64,000 nt of DNA from Archangium gephyra (GTDB lineage Bacteria > Myxococcota > Myxococcia > Myxococcales > Myxococcaceae): positions 20,812 through 84,811 of the forward strand of contig QFQP01000033.1 in NCBI GenBank assembly GCA_003243425.1, in the 5' to 3' direction. Of this stretch, positions 32,856-41,560 are shown piece by piece. Numbering within the stretch: the first letter of the stretch is position 1; every line of letters starts with the position of its first letter. The notes under the pieces are model-generated. The model did not search any database, had not been told where the DNA came from, and worked only from the letters and a program-made list of their open reading frames with translations. Both the position numbers and the translations under genes were made by a program.

Positions 32856-35342
32856 TCACTGGCAGCCGCTTCCGACGCCCGTGCGCGCCGGGCTGAACCA
32901 CGACTGGTTGTGGAACATGCAGCCGCCGTCGAAGCCGTTCACGCGAATGCGGCCCATGGCGCCGCCGCCTCCGCCGCCGGGCATGTTGGCGGGGCAACCG
33001 ACGGTGCTGGGCGCTGCGCCGTTGCCGGGCGCCGGGTCGTTCAGGGCCGCGCCGTCACCGCCCGCGCCACCACACGCGATGCTGCTGCCGCCGGTGGCGC
33101 CTTCCAGAGACAGCTGACCGTTCTCGCCGCGCTCACCGTCGTAGGCCGTGGAGCCGCTCGAATAGCCGCTGCCTTCGCCGCCGGCGCCGCCGTTGGCGAT
33201 GAGGTTGCCGAACTGACCTGAGGTCAGCCGCTGCGCCTCGAGCAGAATCGCGCCACCACTCCCGCCGCCACCGCCGCCGGTGCGGGCGTCGCTCTTGCCG
33301 CCTTCACCGCCGCCGCCGTTGGCGGTCACGTTGCCGCTGACGTGAATGACCCCGCCGGCCGTCACCTGCAGCGCGCCGCCGCCGCGGCCACCGCGACCCT
33401 GGTTGGCGTCATTGCCGCTGCCTCCCAGCCCGCCATTGCAGCCGCCGAGCAGGGGAATGAGCGTGGCGTTGCCGAACGGGGCGCCGCCATCGCCGCCCAG
33501 CGTGTTGCCGGCGCCCGCGCCGAAGTGACCGCGGCCGCCGACGCCGCCGTACGCGCCGCCGCCGCCTCCGCCCGCGGTGAGTGGGCTGCCGCCGACGCCG
33601 CCGGGTCTGCCCTCGCCTTCCGCGCACGCGACGTTGGCGCCGGCGCCGCGTTGCAGCGCGTTGACCTCGAAGCCGTCGACGTCGGTGGTGCCGCCGAGCG
33701 TGGCGTTGTTCTTCACCGCGAGAATCAGCGGTCGCGAGCCGCGCGCGCGCAGCCGGCCTGAAGAGCCGACGGTCAGCGAGTCCACGTAGAGCAGCAGCGC
33801 GCCGTAGCCGCCGTTGCTCACCACCGTGTGCGGCACCACGCGAACGCCGCCGTCACACTCGGTGAAGCTGATGCCACCGTCGGCCAGGCCGGTGTTGATG
33901 GTCACCGACGCGCAGTTGATGGTGAGCGCGCCGAGCGACGCGGGGAGGTCGGCTTCGACGAAGTTGCTGGTGGGGAAGTTGAAGACCGGGACGGCCACGC
34001 ACTGCCCGCCGCTGCACACCCCGGCGCTGCACGGCGAGCCGTTGGGGAGCGGGGTGAAGCCGCAGCGATTTCCCGCCGCGCACGCGCCGGCATCACGCGT
34101 CATGCACTCCGACGGCGGGCAGTCGCTGGGGAGCGGCGCGATGCCGCGGCAGCCGCCGTCACCGTCACAGGTGTCGTCGGCGGTGCACTCGTCGCCGTCG
34201 TCGCAGCTGGTCTGGTTGGCGGCGACCGGCGTGTACACACAGCCTCCGTCGAGTGCTTCGGAGCAGGTGCCGAGGCTCGTGAAGCACGTCGCATTCGGGG
34301 GCGAGTTGCAGACCGTCGCGTTGCCGCCGCACCCGCCGTCGTTCAAGCAGAAGTCTGCGGTGGTGCAGGCCCTGCCGTCGTTGCACCCGTTGCCGGGGGT
34401 GACGGTGAACGGGCAGCGGCCGGCGTCGACGTCGCACACGCCTCCGCCCGAGAAGCACTGTGGCGCGGTGTCGCAGGTGAGGGGCTGGGTCGCGCAGCTG
34501 CCGACGCCATCGCAGGTGCCGGTGGTGGTGCAGCCGTTCTGATCATCACAGCTCGCGCCGGCGGGGCAGTCGACGAGGTCGGCGCAGTCGGTGGCGCCGT
34601 CACCGTCGTTGTCGATGCCGTCACCGCACAGGCCGGCTTCGCTGGTGGCGCGGCAGCCGCCGAGCTGGCAGGTGCCGCCGTTGACGCAGGCGCGCCCATC
34701 GCAGTCGGGGTCGAAGCAGTCGACGCCGCCGGCGCCGTTGTTGTCGAGGCCGTCGTTGCACTGCGTTTCGGTGCAGCGGCTGGCCGTGCAGAGCGCGCCG
34801 GTGCTGCACTGCTGGTTGTCGCAGGCGGCGAGGTCTGCGCAGTCGACGAGGGTGTCGCAGTCGTTGTCGACGAGGTCGCCGCACAGCTCGGTGGCGCCGG
34901 GTTTGATGGCGGGGTCGCCGTCGTTGCAGTCGGCGGGGAAGGGCACGCCGTCGCCGTCGGCGTCGACGCCGCCGTCGTTGGACGTGGTGGCGCGCTTCAT
35001 CACCAGCGTGACCTCGGCGGGCATGCCGAAGCCGTGGCGCGTCGTGTCGGTGCGCTCGGCGGGCACCGTCTCGGTGGTGCAGGTGGCGTCGGAATAGCCG
35101 ACGGCTTCGAGCTCGATCTCTCCGGACTGCATGCCCTGGTAGATGGCGATGACGACCTGCTCGCGGTTGGTGAGGTCGATGGGGTCGGTGACGAGCTCCA
35201 TCGAACCGCGCGCGAAGAGCTTCGTGCAGCGGCTGGTGAGCGCGGCGTCAGAGACGTCGATGACGACCTTGAGCGTGCCCTCGGCGGGCTTGTTGGTGCA
35301 GCTGATCAGCGCGGCGACGAGGAGCGGGAGAACGCGACGCAT
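32856..35342 (-). CDS. large Cys-rich, Gly-rich surface lipoprotein with MopE-like calcium motifs
   Basis: 828 residues. MRRVLPLLVAALISC is a lipoprotein signal. Residues about 125-160 read DADGDGVPFPADCNDGDP followed by ELCGDLVDNDCDTLVDC, the putative metal-binding repeat common in myxobacterial surface proteins, and similar CNDGLDNNGAGGVDC and CGDGIDNDGDGATDC units follow. Next is a run of EGF-like Cys-rich segments to about residue 440, then a long Gly-rich beta region (GGGGGGAYGGVGGRGHFG, GGRGGGALQVTAGGVIHVSG) like a repetitive solenoid. It is probably displayed on the outer surface. No enzyme motif. A truncated gene relic and the 35.5-kb repeat element lie upstream. Confidence 0.8.
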   Translation of the reverse strand: MRRVLPLLVAALISCTNKPAEGTLKVVIDVSDAALTSRCTKLFARGSMELVTDPIDLTNREQVVIAIYQGMQSGEIELEAVGYSDATCTTETVPAERTDTTRHGFGMPAEVTLVMKRATTSNDGGVDADGDGVPFPADCNDGDPAIKPGATELCGDLVDNDCDTLVDCADLAACDNQQCSTGALCTASRCTETQCNDGLDNNGAGGVDCFDPDCDGRACVNGGTCQLGGCRATSEAGLCGDGIDNDGDGATDCADLVDCPAGASCDDQNGCTTTGTCDGVGSCATQPLTCDTAPQCFSGGGVCDVDAGRCPFTVTPGNGCNDGRACTTADFCLNDGGCGGNATVCNSPPNATCFTSLGTCSEALDGGCVYTPVAANQTSCDDGDECTADDTCDGDGGCRGIAPLPSDCPPSECMTRDAGACAAGNRCGFTPLPNGSPCSAGVCSGGQCVAVPVFNFPTSNFVEADLPASLGALTINCASVTINTGLADGGISFTECDGGVRVVPHTVVSNGGYGALLLYVDSLTVGSSGRLRARGSRPLILAVKNNATLGGTTDVDGFEVNALQRGAGANVACAEGEGRPGGVGGSPLTAGGGGGGAYGGVGGRGHFGAGAGNTLGGDGGAPFGNATLIPLLGGCNGGLGGSGNDANQGRGGRGGGALQVTAGGVIHVSGNVTANGGGGEGGKSDARTGGGGGGSGGAILLEAQRLTSGQFGNLIANGGAGGEGSGYSSGSTAYDGERGENGQLSLEGATGGSSIACGGAGGDGAALNDPAPGNGAAPSTVGCPANMPGGGGGGAMGRIRVNGFDGGCMFHNQSWFSPARTGVGSGCQ

Positions 35343-35357
35343 GGGCGGCGTAGTGTC

Positions 35358-35500
35358 TCACACGACGTCGAGCTCCGCGTACAGCCGGTCGACGTCGAGG
35401 CTCCAGCGACTCACCGCGGGAACGGCTCTGCGCGTGAGGCGTGTGCGGTCGTCGCCTCGCCGTGCATGGCGCGAACGGGCCCTGCGCTTCGTGACTTCAC
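35358..35500 (-). pseudogene. 3' relic of a gene cut off by the repeat element
   Basis: Reading leftward there is an open frame with no start, ending at TGA (35358-35360), whose last codons give RAVPAVSRWSLDVDRLYAEL plus DVV. It looks like a genuine protein C-terminus. The frame is closed by TGA just inside the palindromic element at 35501, so the 5' part seems to have been lost where the element arrived. Family not recognised. Confidence 0.35.
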
Positions 35501-35804
35501 GTGACGCACTTCACGCGCGCTTCGTGATGGGTCTTTCAGAAATGGCACAGGCTTTGACGCGGAGAAGTGCGTCATGACGCGGCGTGAATCTGATCAGTTA
35601 CGACGGAGCGGGGTGGGGTCTCCCTCGCGAAAGAAGTCGCTCACCGCTCTTTCAGACACATGAGCGCACTTTGCGTGGGTCGACTGCGCTGAAGGCCATG
35701 ACGCAAGTCGTGGAGTTTGCTGCGGGTGTCGACGCGTCCACGCTGCGTCAAAGTCTGTGCCATTTCTGAAAGACCCATCACGAAGCCTCCATGAAGTGCG
35801 TCAT
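35501..35804. mobile_element. palindromic 304-bp element, copy 1 (MITE-like)
   Basis: The left end (35502-35560, TGACGCACTTCACGCGCGCT...) and the right end (35745-35803) are inverted repeats of 59 bp with about five mismatches. Both contain TGATGGGTCTTTCAGAAATG or its complement. The centre holds further pairs (TGACGCA/TGCGTCA, CGTGGA/TCCACG). The same element is found, without gaps, at 49181-49484. There is no transposase and no evident target duplication, so it would need to be mobilised in trans if it is a MITE. The right half continues into a tandem array. Confidence 0.7.
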
Positions 35805-36690
35805 GAAAACGCGCCGCGCCGAGGGGCTGCGCCGGGTCGTCAGCTCACCGGATCAACCAGTCGCCTTCGAGAAGCGTTCTTTGGGCGCTGTACGCGCTCG
35901 CCACCGAAGTCGCTCACCGCTCTTTCAGACACGTGAGCGCACTTCGCGTCGGTCGACTGCGCTGAAGGTCATGACGCAAGTCGTGGAGTTTGCTGCGGGC
36001 GTCGACGCGACCACGCTGCGTCAAAGCGTGTGCCATTTCTAAAAGACCCATCACGAAGCGCGCATGAAGTGCGTCATGAAAACGCGCCGCGCCGAGGGGA
36101 TGCGCCGCGGCGTCAGCACACCTGATCAACCAGTCGCCTTCGAGAAGCGTTCTTTGGGCGCTGTACGCGCTCGCCCCCGGAAGTCGCTCACCGCTCTTTC
36201 AGACACGTGAGCGCACTTCGCGTGGGTCGACCGCGCTGACGGTCATGACGCAAGTCGTGGAGTTTGCTGCGGGTGTCGACGAGTCCACGCTGCGTCAAAG
36301 CGTGTGCCATTTCTGAAAGACCCATCACGAAGCCTCCATGAAGTGCGTCATGAAAACGCGCGCGCCGAGGGGCCGCGCCGGGTCGACCGCGTCGTCAGCG
36401 CACCTGATCACCCAGTCGCCTTCGAGAAGCGTTCTCGGGCGCTGTACGCGCTCGCCCCGACCGCGCTGAAGGTCATGACGCAAGTCGTGGAGTTTGCTGC
36501 GGGCGTCGACGCGACCACGCTGCGTCAAAGCGTGTGCCACTTCTGAAAGACCCATCACGAAGCCTCCATGAAGTGCGTCAATGAAGCGCGCGTGCCAGGG
36601 GGCCGCACCGGGTCGACCGCGTCGTCCGCACACCTGATCAACCATTCGCCTTCGAGAAGCGTTCTCGGGCGCCGTACGCGCTCGCACTCC
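35805..36690. repeat. degenerate tandem array built from the element's right half plus a CHAD-gene tail
   Basis: The landmark CCATTTCTGAAAGACCCATC recurs with small changes at about 35760, 36033, 36307 and 36537, giving periods of 273, 274 and 230 bp. The last interval lacks a roughly 43-bp piece around CGCTCTTTCAGACACGTGAG. Between landmarks each unit carries AAGTCGTGGAGTTTGCTGCG, and a segment near GATCAACCAGTCGCC that matches the 3' end of the CHAD gene at 49539, read leftward as ERFSKATG and stop. Frames of 60-83 codons in the units are not convincingly coding. The array ends about 105 bp before zwf. Confidence 0.75.
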
Positions 36691-36795
36691 GACCAAACGC
36701 CTCCTCATTCCACCGGCTGCCACTCGAAGTGATGGCACCGCGCCACGCCCACTCATAGTTTCCGCGCGCATCGTTTCTCACCCCGGAGGCAAGAC

Positions 36796-38325
36796 GTGAC
36801 GCAGGCCGAGAAGAACCCGCTTCGAGCAGGCATGGTGAGCGAGCGCAGGTCGAGCCCCGCGGTGGTCGTCATCTTCGGCGCCTCCGGTGACCTCACGAAA
36901 CGCAAGCTGGTGCCCGCGCTGTTCTCGCTCTTCGACGAAGGCGCGCTGCCCGACTCGTTCGCGGTGCTCGGCTTTTCGCGCAAAGACCTCGACGACACCG
37001 GCTTCCGCGCCGAGATGAAGGAGGGCTGCGAGAAGTACGCGCGCCGCAAACCGTCGGCCGCGCAGTGGAAGACCTTCGAGCAGAAGCTCCACTACATGGC
37101 CGGTGACTACGACGACGCCGCCAGCTACCGCGCGCTCGACGAACGCCTCAAGCGCCTCGACGGTCAGCACGGCACGCAGGGCAACCGCATCTTCTACCTG
37201 TCGACGCCGCCTTCCAGCTTCGCGCCGGTAGTCAAACAACTCGGAGACGCGCAGCTCGTCGGTCACGACCAGCGCAAGCCGTTCCGCCGCGTCATCATCG
37301 AGAAGCCGTTCGGCGTCGACCTCGCGTCGGCCAAAGCGCTCAACCGCGAAGTGCTCGCGGTGCTCGACGAAGAATCGGTGTACCGAATCGACCACTACCT
37401 CGGCAAAGAGACCGTGCAGAACCTGATGGTGCTGCGCTTCGCCAACGGCCTGTTCGAGCCGCTCTGGAGCAGCCGCTACGTCGACCACGTGCAGATCACC
37501 GGCGCCGAGAGCATCGGCATCGAGGGCCGCGGCGGCTATTTCGAACAGGCCGGCATTCTGCGCGACATGGTGCAGAACCACCTGTTCCAGGTGCTCGCCA
37601 TCACCGCGATGGAACCGCCGGTGTCGATGGGCGCCGACGATCTCCGCGATGAAAAGGTCAAGGTGCTCAAGGCGCTCCGCCCCATCTCCGACGGTCGCTT
37701 CGACGACTTCGTGGTGCGTGGGCAGTACTCGAACGGTTCCGTGTCGGGCAAACCGCAGATCAGCTACCAGGACGAGAAGGGCGTCACCAAAGGCAGCCGC
37801 CGTGAGACCTACGTCGCGCTCAAGCTCTTCATCGACAACTGGCGCTGGGCGGGCGTGCCGTTCTACCTGCGCTCGGGAAAGTCGATGCCCAAGAAGGTCA
37901 CCGAGGTGGCGCTGGTGTTCCGCGAAGCGCCGCTGCAGTTGTTCGGGCGCACCGGCGGCCAGGGGCCCAACGTGCTGGCCATTCGCATTCAGCCCGACGA
38001 AGGCGTGTCATTGCGCTTCGGCGCCAAGGTGCCCGGCAACACCATGGACATCCAGCCGGTGAACATGGAGTTCCGCTACGGCACGTCGTTCGGTGTCGAA
38101 CCGCCCGAGGCGTACGAGCGGTTGCTGCTGGACTGCATGCTGGGTGATCAGGCGCTCTTCACGCGCGGCGACGAAGTGGAAGCGTCGTGGAAGTGGATCT
38201 CCCGCATTCACCAGGCGTGGGACGCGTCGAGCGCCGACGTCGACAAGTACGAGGCGGGCACATGGGGGCCGGAAGAGGCCGACCGCCTGCTGGCGCGTGA
38301 TGGCCACCAGTGGCGACGGCCGTGA
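36796..38325 (+). CDS. zwf: glucose-6-phosphate 1-dehydrogenase
   Basis: 509 residues. It oxidises glucose 6-phosphate to 6-phosphogluconolactone with NADP+ (or NAD+), the first step of the oxidative pentose-phosphate route. The cofactor motif is VVIFGASGDLTKRKLVPALF and the active-site signature RIDHYLGKETVQNLMVLRFA carries the catalytic His. RVIIEKPFG supplies the Lys of the substrate site. The start is a GTG with GGAGG seven bases upstream (36784-36788). It begins just after the repeat array and is followed on the same strand by the fused opcA-pgl gene and gnd. Confidence 0.96.
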   Translation: MTQAEKNPLRAGMVSERRSSPAVVVIFGASGDLTKRKLVPALFSLFDEGALPDSFAVLGFSRKDLDDTGFRAEMKEGCEKYARRKPSAAQWKTFEQKLHYMAGDYDDAASYRALDERLKRLDGQHGTQGNRIFYLSTPPSSFAPVVKQLGDAQLVGHDQRKPFRRVIIEKPFGVDLASAKALNREVLAVLDEESVYRIDHYLGKETVQNLMVLRFANGLFEPLWSSRYVDHVQITGAESIGIEGRGGYFEQAGILRDMVQNHLFQVLAITAMEPPVSMGADDLRDEKVKVLKALRPISDGRFDDFVVRGQYSNGSVSGKPQISYQDEKGVTKGSRRETYVALKLFIDNWRWAGVPFYLRSGKSMPKKVTEVALVFREAPLQLFGRTGGQGPNVLAIRIQPDEGVSLRFGAKVPGNTMDIQPVNMEFRYGTSFGVEPPEAYERLLLDCMLGDQALFTRGDEVEASWKWISRIHQAWDASSADVDKYEAGTWGPEEADRLLARDGHQWRRP

Positions 38326-38556
38326 GTCAGTTCACGCGGAACGCGTAGCCCACCAGCGGGCGCCGGTGCAGTTCTTCACGTCGAGCGGGCTCGCCGCGCT
38401 GAGCACGGACGGATGACGCGCGGTACGGAATCGACCCGATTCTGTTGCGATCGACCCACTTGCGGAGGGGTCAAGGCTTCATGGCGTCGCCCGTTTCGCC
38501 AGTGGGCCCAACAAGTGACTGGTGAGTGAAGGAGCGGATTCCTAGTTTGCGCCTCC

Positions 38557-40050
38557 GTGAGCGAACGCGAACTCTTTCTCCACGGAGAACCGCAGACCAT
38601 CGACGTGGCCGCCATCGAGCGGGAGCTCGCCTCGCTGTGGCGACAGGCGGCGAAAGACACGAGCGCCGTGATGCGCGCCTGCTCGTGGAACCTCGTGGTG
38701 CTCACCAACGACGCTCAGCTCGCGCGCGCCAAGGCGTTGTCCGAGGTCTTCGTGGAGCTCGTGCCCTCGCGCACACTGTTGATCAACGAAGCCCCCGACG
38801 GCGCCGACGCGCTTCGCGCCTTCGTGAGCGCCAACTGCCGCCTGCTCCCCGGCGGCGGGAAGATGCTGTGCACCGAAGACATCACGCTCGAGGCCCGCGG
38901 CGCCTCGGTGGCGGCCTTGCCGTCGCTGGTGCGCGCGCTCCAGGTACCCGACATCTCGACGGCCGTGCTGTGCGCCGGCGTTCCGCCCGAGAGCGCGATG
39001 TTGAGCGAGCTCGTGCACTTCGCCCGCCGCGTCATCGTCGATTCACGCGGGCTCGACGTCGAAGACTTCGACGGCCTCGGCAGCGGCGCCATCGACCTCG
39101 CGTGGCTGCGCATCGCTCCGTGGCAGCAGGCCATCGCCGAGTCGTGGGACGAGCAGCGCTTCGAAAAGAACGTGCGCGTGGCGCTGCGCGTGCCCGACGC
39201 CGACGCGAGTGAAGGCCGCTGGCTGGCGACGTGGCTTCGCAACGCGTTGCAACTCGAAGTGACCGTCGAGCGGGGTGAGGCGATGGTGGTCATCGGCGGC
39301 CGCGTCATTTCTCTGCCCGAGCTGCTGCATGACGACCGCGAGCTCATCACCGCCGCGCTCGCGACCGGCGTCATCAGCCCCGCCTACAAGCTGGCGCGTG
39401 ACGCCTTCCGTACCGCGGGTTCGCGCGGCGCTTCGTGCTCGTGGGCCGACTTCACCACGCGTTTCGTCGACGCTGCCAACACCGCCATCGCCGCGCGCGG
39501 CGTCTTCACCTGCGCGCTCACCGGCGGCTCGGCGGTGAAGATGTATGCGCAGCTGGCCAGGCTGAAGCTCGACTGGAGCCGCATCGAGTTCTTCCTCGGC
39601 GACGAGCGCCTCGTTCCGCTCGAGTCGCCCGACAGCAACTACCGCGCGGTGCGTGAGGCGTTGCCCGCCGCCCGCATTCACCCGGTGCGCACCGAACTGT
39701 CCGCCGAAGCCGCCGCCACCGACTACGCGCGCCTGCTGCCCGACCAGCTCGACCTCGTGCACCTCGGCATGGGCCCCGATGGTCACGTGGCGTCGCTGTT
39801 TCCAGGTCATGCGCTGTTGCATGAGCGCCATGCGAAAATCGCCCCCATCACCGACTCGCCGAAACCCCCGAGTCAGCGGGTGACGTTCACGCTGCCCACC
39901 ATCACCAACGCGCGCGAGGTGTGGTTCCTCGTGACCGGCGAAGCCAAGAAGCCCGTCGCCAACGTCGCGCGCACCGATTCGACCTCTCAACTCCCTGCGG
40001 CGCTCGTGCATCGAGGCGCGCGCCGTGCGACCTGGTTCCTCGACCTGTAA
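38557..40050 (+). CDS. OpcA-like domain fused to 6-phosphogluconolactonase
   Basis: 497 residues from a GTG at 38557. Residues 1 to about 265 resemble OpcA, the glucose-6-phosphate dehydrogenase assembly factor (ACSWNLVVLTNDAQLARA, CRLLPGGGKMLCTEDI). Residues from about 285 to 497 are 6-phosphogluconolactonase: ALTGGSAVKMYAQLA, EFFLGDERLVPLESPDSNYR and LVHLGMGPDGHVASLFPGH. The lactonase hydrolyses the product of Zwf. Elsewhere opcA and pgl are commonly separate neighbours after zwf. A 231-bp gap without a hairpin separates it from zwf; gnd follows after 10 bp, with its ribosome-binding site overlapping this stop. Confidence 0.85.
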   Translation: MSERELFLHGEPQTIDVAAIERELASLWRQAAKDTSAVMRACSWNLVVLTNDAQLARAKALSEVFVELVPSRTLLINEAPDGADALRAFVSANCRLLPGGGKMLCTEDITLEARGASVAALPSLVRALQVPDISTAVLCAGVPPESAMLSELVHFARRVIVDSRGLDVEDFDGLGSGAIDLAWLRIAPWQQAIAESWDEQRFEKNVRVALRVPDADASEGRWLATWLRNALQLEVTVERGEAMVVIGGRVISLPELLHDDRELITAALATGVISPAYKLARDAFRTAGSRGASCSWADFTTRFVDAANTAIAARGVFTCALTGGSAVKMYAQLARLKLDWSRIEFFLGDERLVPLESPDSNYRAVREALPAARIHPVRTELSAEAAATDYARLLPDQLDLVHLGMGPDGHVASLFPGHALLHERHAKIAPITDSPKPPSQRVTFTLPTITNAREVWFLVTGEAKKPVANVARTDSTSQLPAALVHRGARRATWFLDL

Positions 40051-40060
40051 AGGAAGCCTC

Positions 40061-41560
40061 ATGAATCCCGCGAAAGACACCGCCGACATCGGCCTCATCG
40101 GCCTCGCCGTGATGGGCCAGAACCTCGCTCTGAACATCGCCGACCACGGCTACAAGATTGCGGTCTTCAACCGCACCGCGGCGGTCACCGAGGCCTTCGT
40201 GCAACACACGCCGCACGACAACGTGCTCCCCGCGAAGGAGTTGAAGGACTTCGTGCAGTCCATCAAGCGCCCGCGCCGCATCGTGATTCTGGTGAAGGCC
40301 GGTGGCCCGACCGACGCGGTCATCGACTCACTGGTGCCGCTGCTCGAGAAGGGTGACGTCATCGTCGACGGTGGCAACGCGCTGTTCACCGACACCATTC
40401 GCCGCGAGAAAGCGCTGACCGAGAAGGGGCTGTTGTTCGTCGGCTCCGGCGTGTCGGGCGGTGAAGAAGGGGCGCGCCTGGGGCCTTCGCTGATGCCCGG
40501 TGGCAAGCCCGAAGCGTGGAAGCTGCTCGAGCCGGTGTGGCGCGACATCGCCGCCAAGGTCGACCCGGCGACCGGCAAGCCGCTGCCCGGTGGTGCGCCC
40601 GGAAAGCCGGTGACCGGCGGGGTGGCGTGCACCACGTACATCGGCAGCGACGGCGCCGGGCACTACGTGAAGATGGTGCACAACGGCATCGAGTACGCCG
40701 ACATGGAGCTCATCGCCGAGGCGTTCCACGTCTTGACCGGCGTGCTCAAGCTGAACGTCGAGCAGGCCGGCGAGGTGTTCGCGAAGTGGAATGAAGGCGA
40801 CCTCGACAGCTTCCTCATCGAGATCACCGCTGAAGTGCTGCGCCACAAGGACGTGGTCACCGGCAAGCCCTTCGTCGACGTGGTGCTCGATGCTGCGGGC
40901 CAGAAGGGCACCGGCAAGTGGACGAGCACCTCGAGCCTCGACCTCGGGGTGCCCGGCGCCACCATCGCTGAAGCGGTGTTCGCCCGATACCTCTCGGCGA
41001 AGAAGGAAGAGCGCGTGGCGGCCTCGAAGGTGCTCACCGCGCAGCCGCTCAGCGGCGTGGTGTCGCTGACCATCGACGACGTGCGTGACGCGCTCTACAG
41101 CTCGAAGATCGCGGCGTACGCGCAGGGCTTTCAGTTGATGGCGGCCGCCGCGAAGGAGCACGGCTGGAAGCTCGACTTCGGCGCCATCGCGCAGATCTTC
41201 CGCGGCGGTTGCATCATTCGCGCGCGCTTCCTCCAGAAGATTACGGAAGCGTACGGGCGCGACGCGGGGCTGCAGAACCTGTTGCTCGACTCGTACTTCG
41301 CGGGCGCGGTGAAGACCGCCGAGAAGGGCTGGCGCAAGGTCGTCGCTGCCTGCGCGCTCGAGGGAATTCCCGCCCCGGCGTTCGCTTCGGCGTTGTCGTA
41401 CTTCGACGGCTACCGCAGCGAGAAGCTGCCGGCGAACATCATTCAGGCGCAGCGCGACTTCTTCGGCGCGCACACCTTCGAGCGCGTCGACCAGCCTCGC
41501 GGCAAGTTCTTCCACGTCGACTGGCCTGATTCGAAGCGCCCGCAGGTCGAAGTGAAATGA
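40061..41560 (+). CDS. gnd: 6-phosphogluconate dehydrogenase, decarboxylating
   Basis: 499 residues from the ATG at 40061, preceded by AAAGGAAG. It converts 6-phosphogluconate to ribulose 5-phosphate and CO2. The Rossmann start IGLIGLAVMGQNLALNIADH, VGSGVSGGEEGARLGPSLMP and the catalytic GHYVKMVHNGIEYADMELIA (Lys and Asn) are all typical, as are RGGCIIRA and the ending DWPDSKRPQVEVK. Length fits the long form. The downstream GreA/B-like gene starts within its ATGA. Confidence 0.96.
   Translation: MNPAKDTADIGLIGLAVMGQNLALNIADHGYKIAVFNRTAAVTEAFVQHTPHDNVLPAKELKDFVQSIKRPRRIVILVKAGGPTDAVIDSLVPLLEKGDVIVDGGNALFTDTIRREKALTEKGLLFVGSGVSGGEEGARLGPSLMPGGKPEAWKLLEPVWRDIAAKVDPATGKPLPGGAPGKPVTGGVACTTYIGSDGAGHYVKMVHNGIEYADMELIAEAFHVLTGVLKLNVEQAGEVFAKWNEGDLDSFLIEITAEVLRHKDVVTGKPFVDVVLDAAGQKGTGKWTSTSSLDLGVPGATIAEAVFARYLSAKKEERVAASKVLTAQPLSGVVSLTIDDVRDALYSSKIAAYAQGFQLMAAAAKEHGWKLDFGAIAQIFRGGCIIRARFLQKITEAYGRDAGLQNLLLDSYFAGAVKTAEKGWRKVVAACALEGIPAPAFASALSYFDGYRSEKLPANIIQAQRDFFGAHTFERVDQPRGKFFHVDWPDSKRPQVEVK

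Noticed and set aside
31752..33221. 489-codon plus-strand frame opposite the GNAT-like gene
   Set aside because: Antisense shadow of a conserved protein and of the lipoprotein end; no coherent fold.
33828..35504. 558-codon plus-strand frame opposite the Cys-rich lipoprotein
   Set aside because: Its Ala/Gly/Val-rich sequence is the complement of the Gly- and Cys-rich repeats on the other strand; no start signal or domain.
35791..36546. Short plus-strand frames of 61-83 codons within the repeat array
   Set aside because: They share a stop in each unit, but differences between copies mostly change the amino acid and no ribosome-binding site is seen, so I treat them as by-products of the repeat.
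35501..36690. CRISPR array interpretation of the 35.5-36.7 kb repeats
   Set aside because: Units are about 230-274 bp, the spacers are themselves repeated, and no cas gene is near.
38326..38556. Possible gene remnant after zwf (frame ending RPLVGYAFRVN)
   Set aside because: The ending resembles an outer-membrane barrel C-terminus, but only about a dozen codons can be read, which is too little to call.
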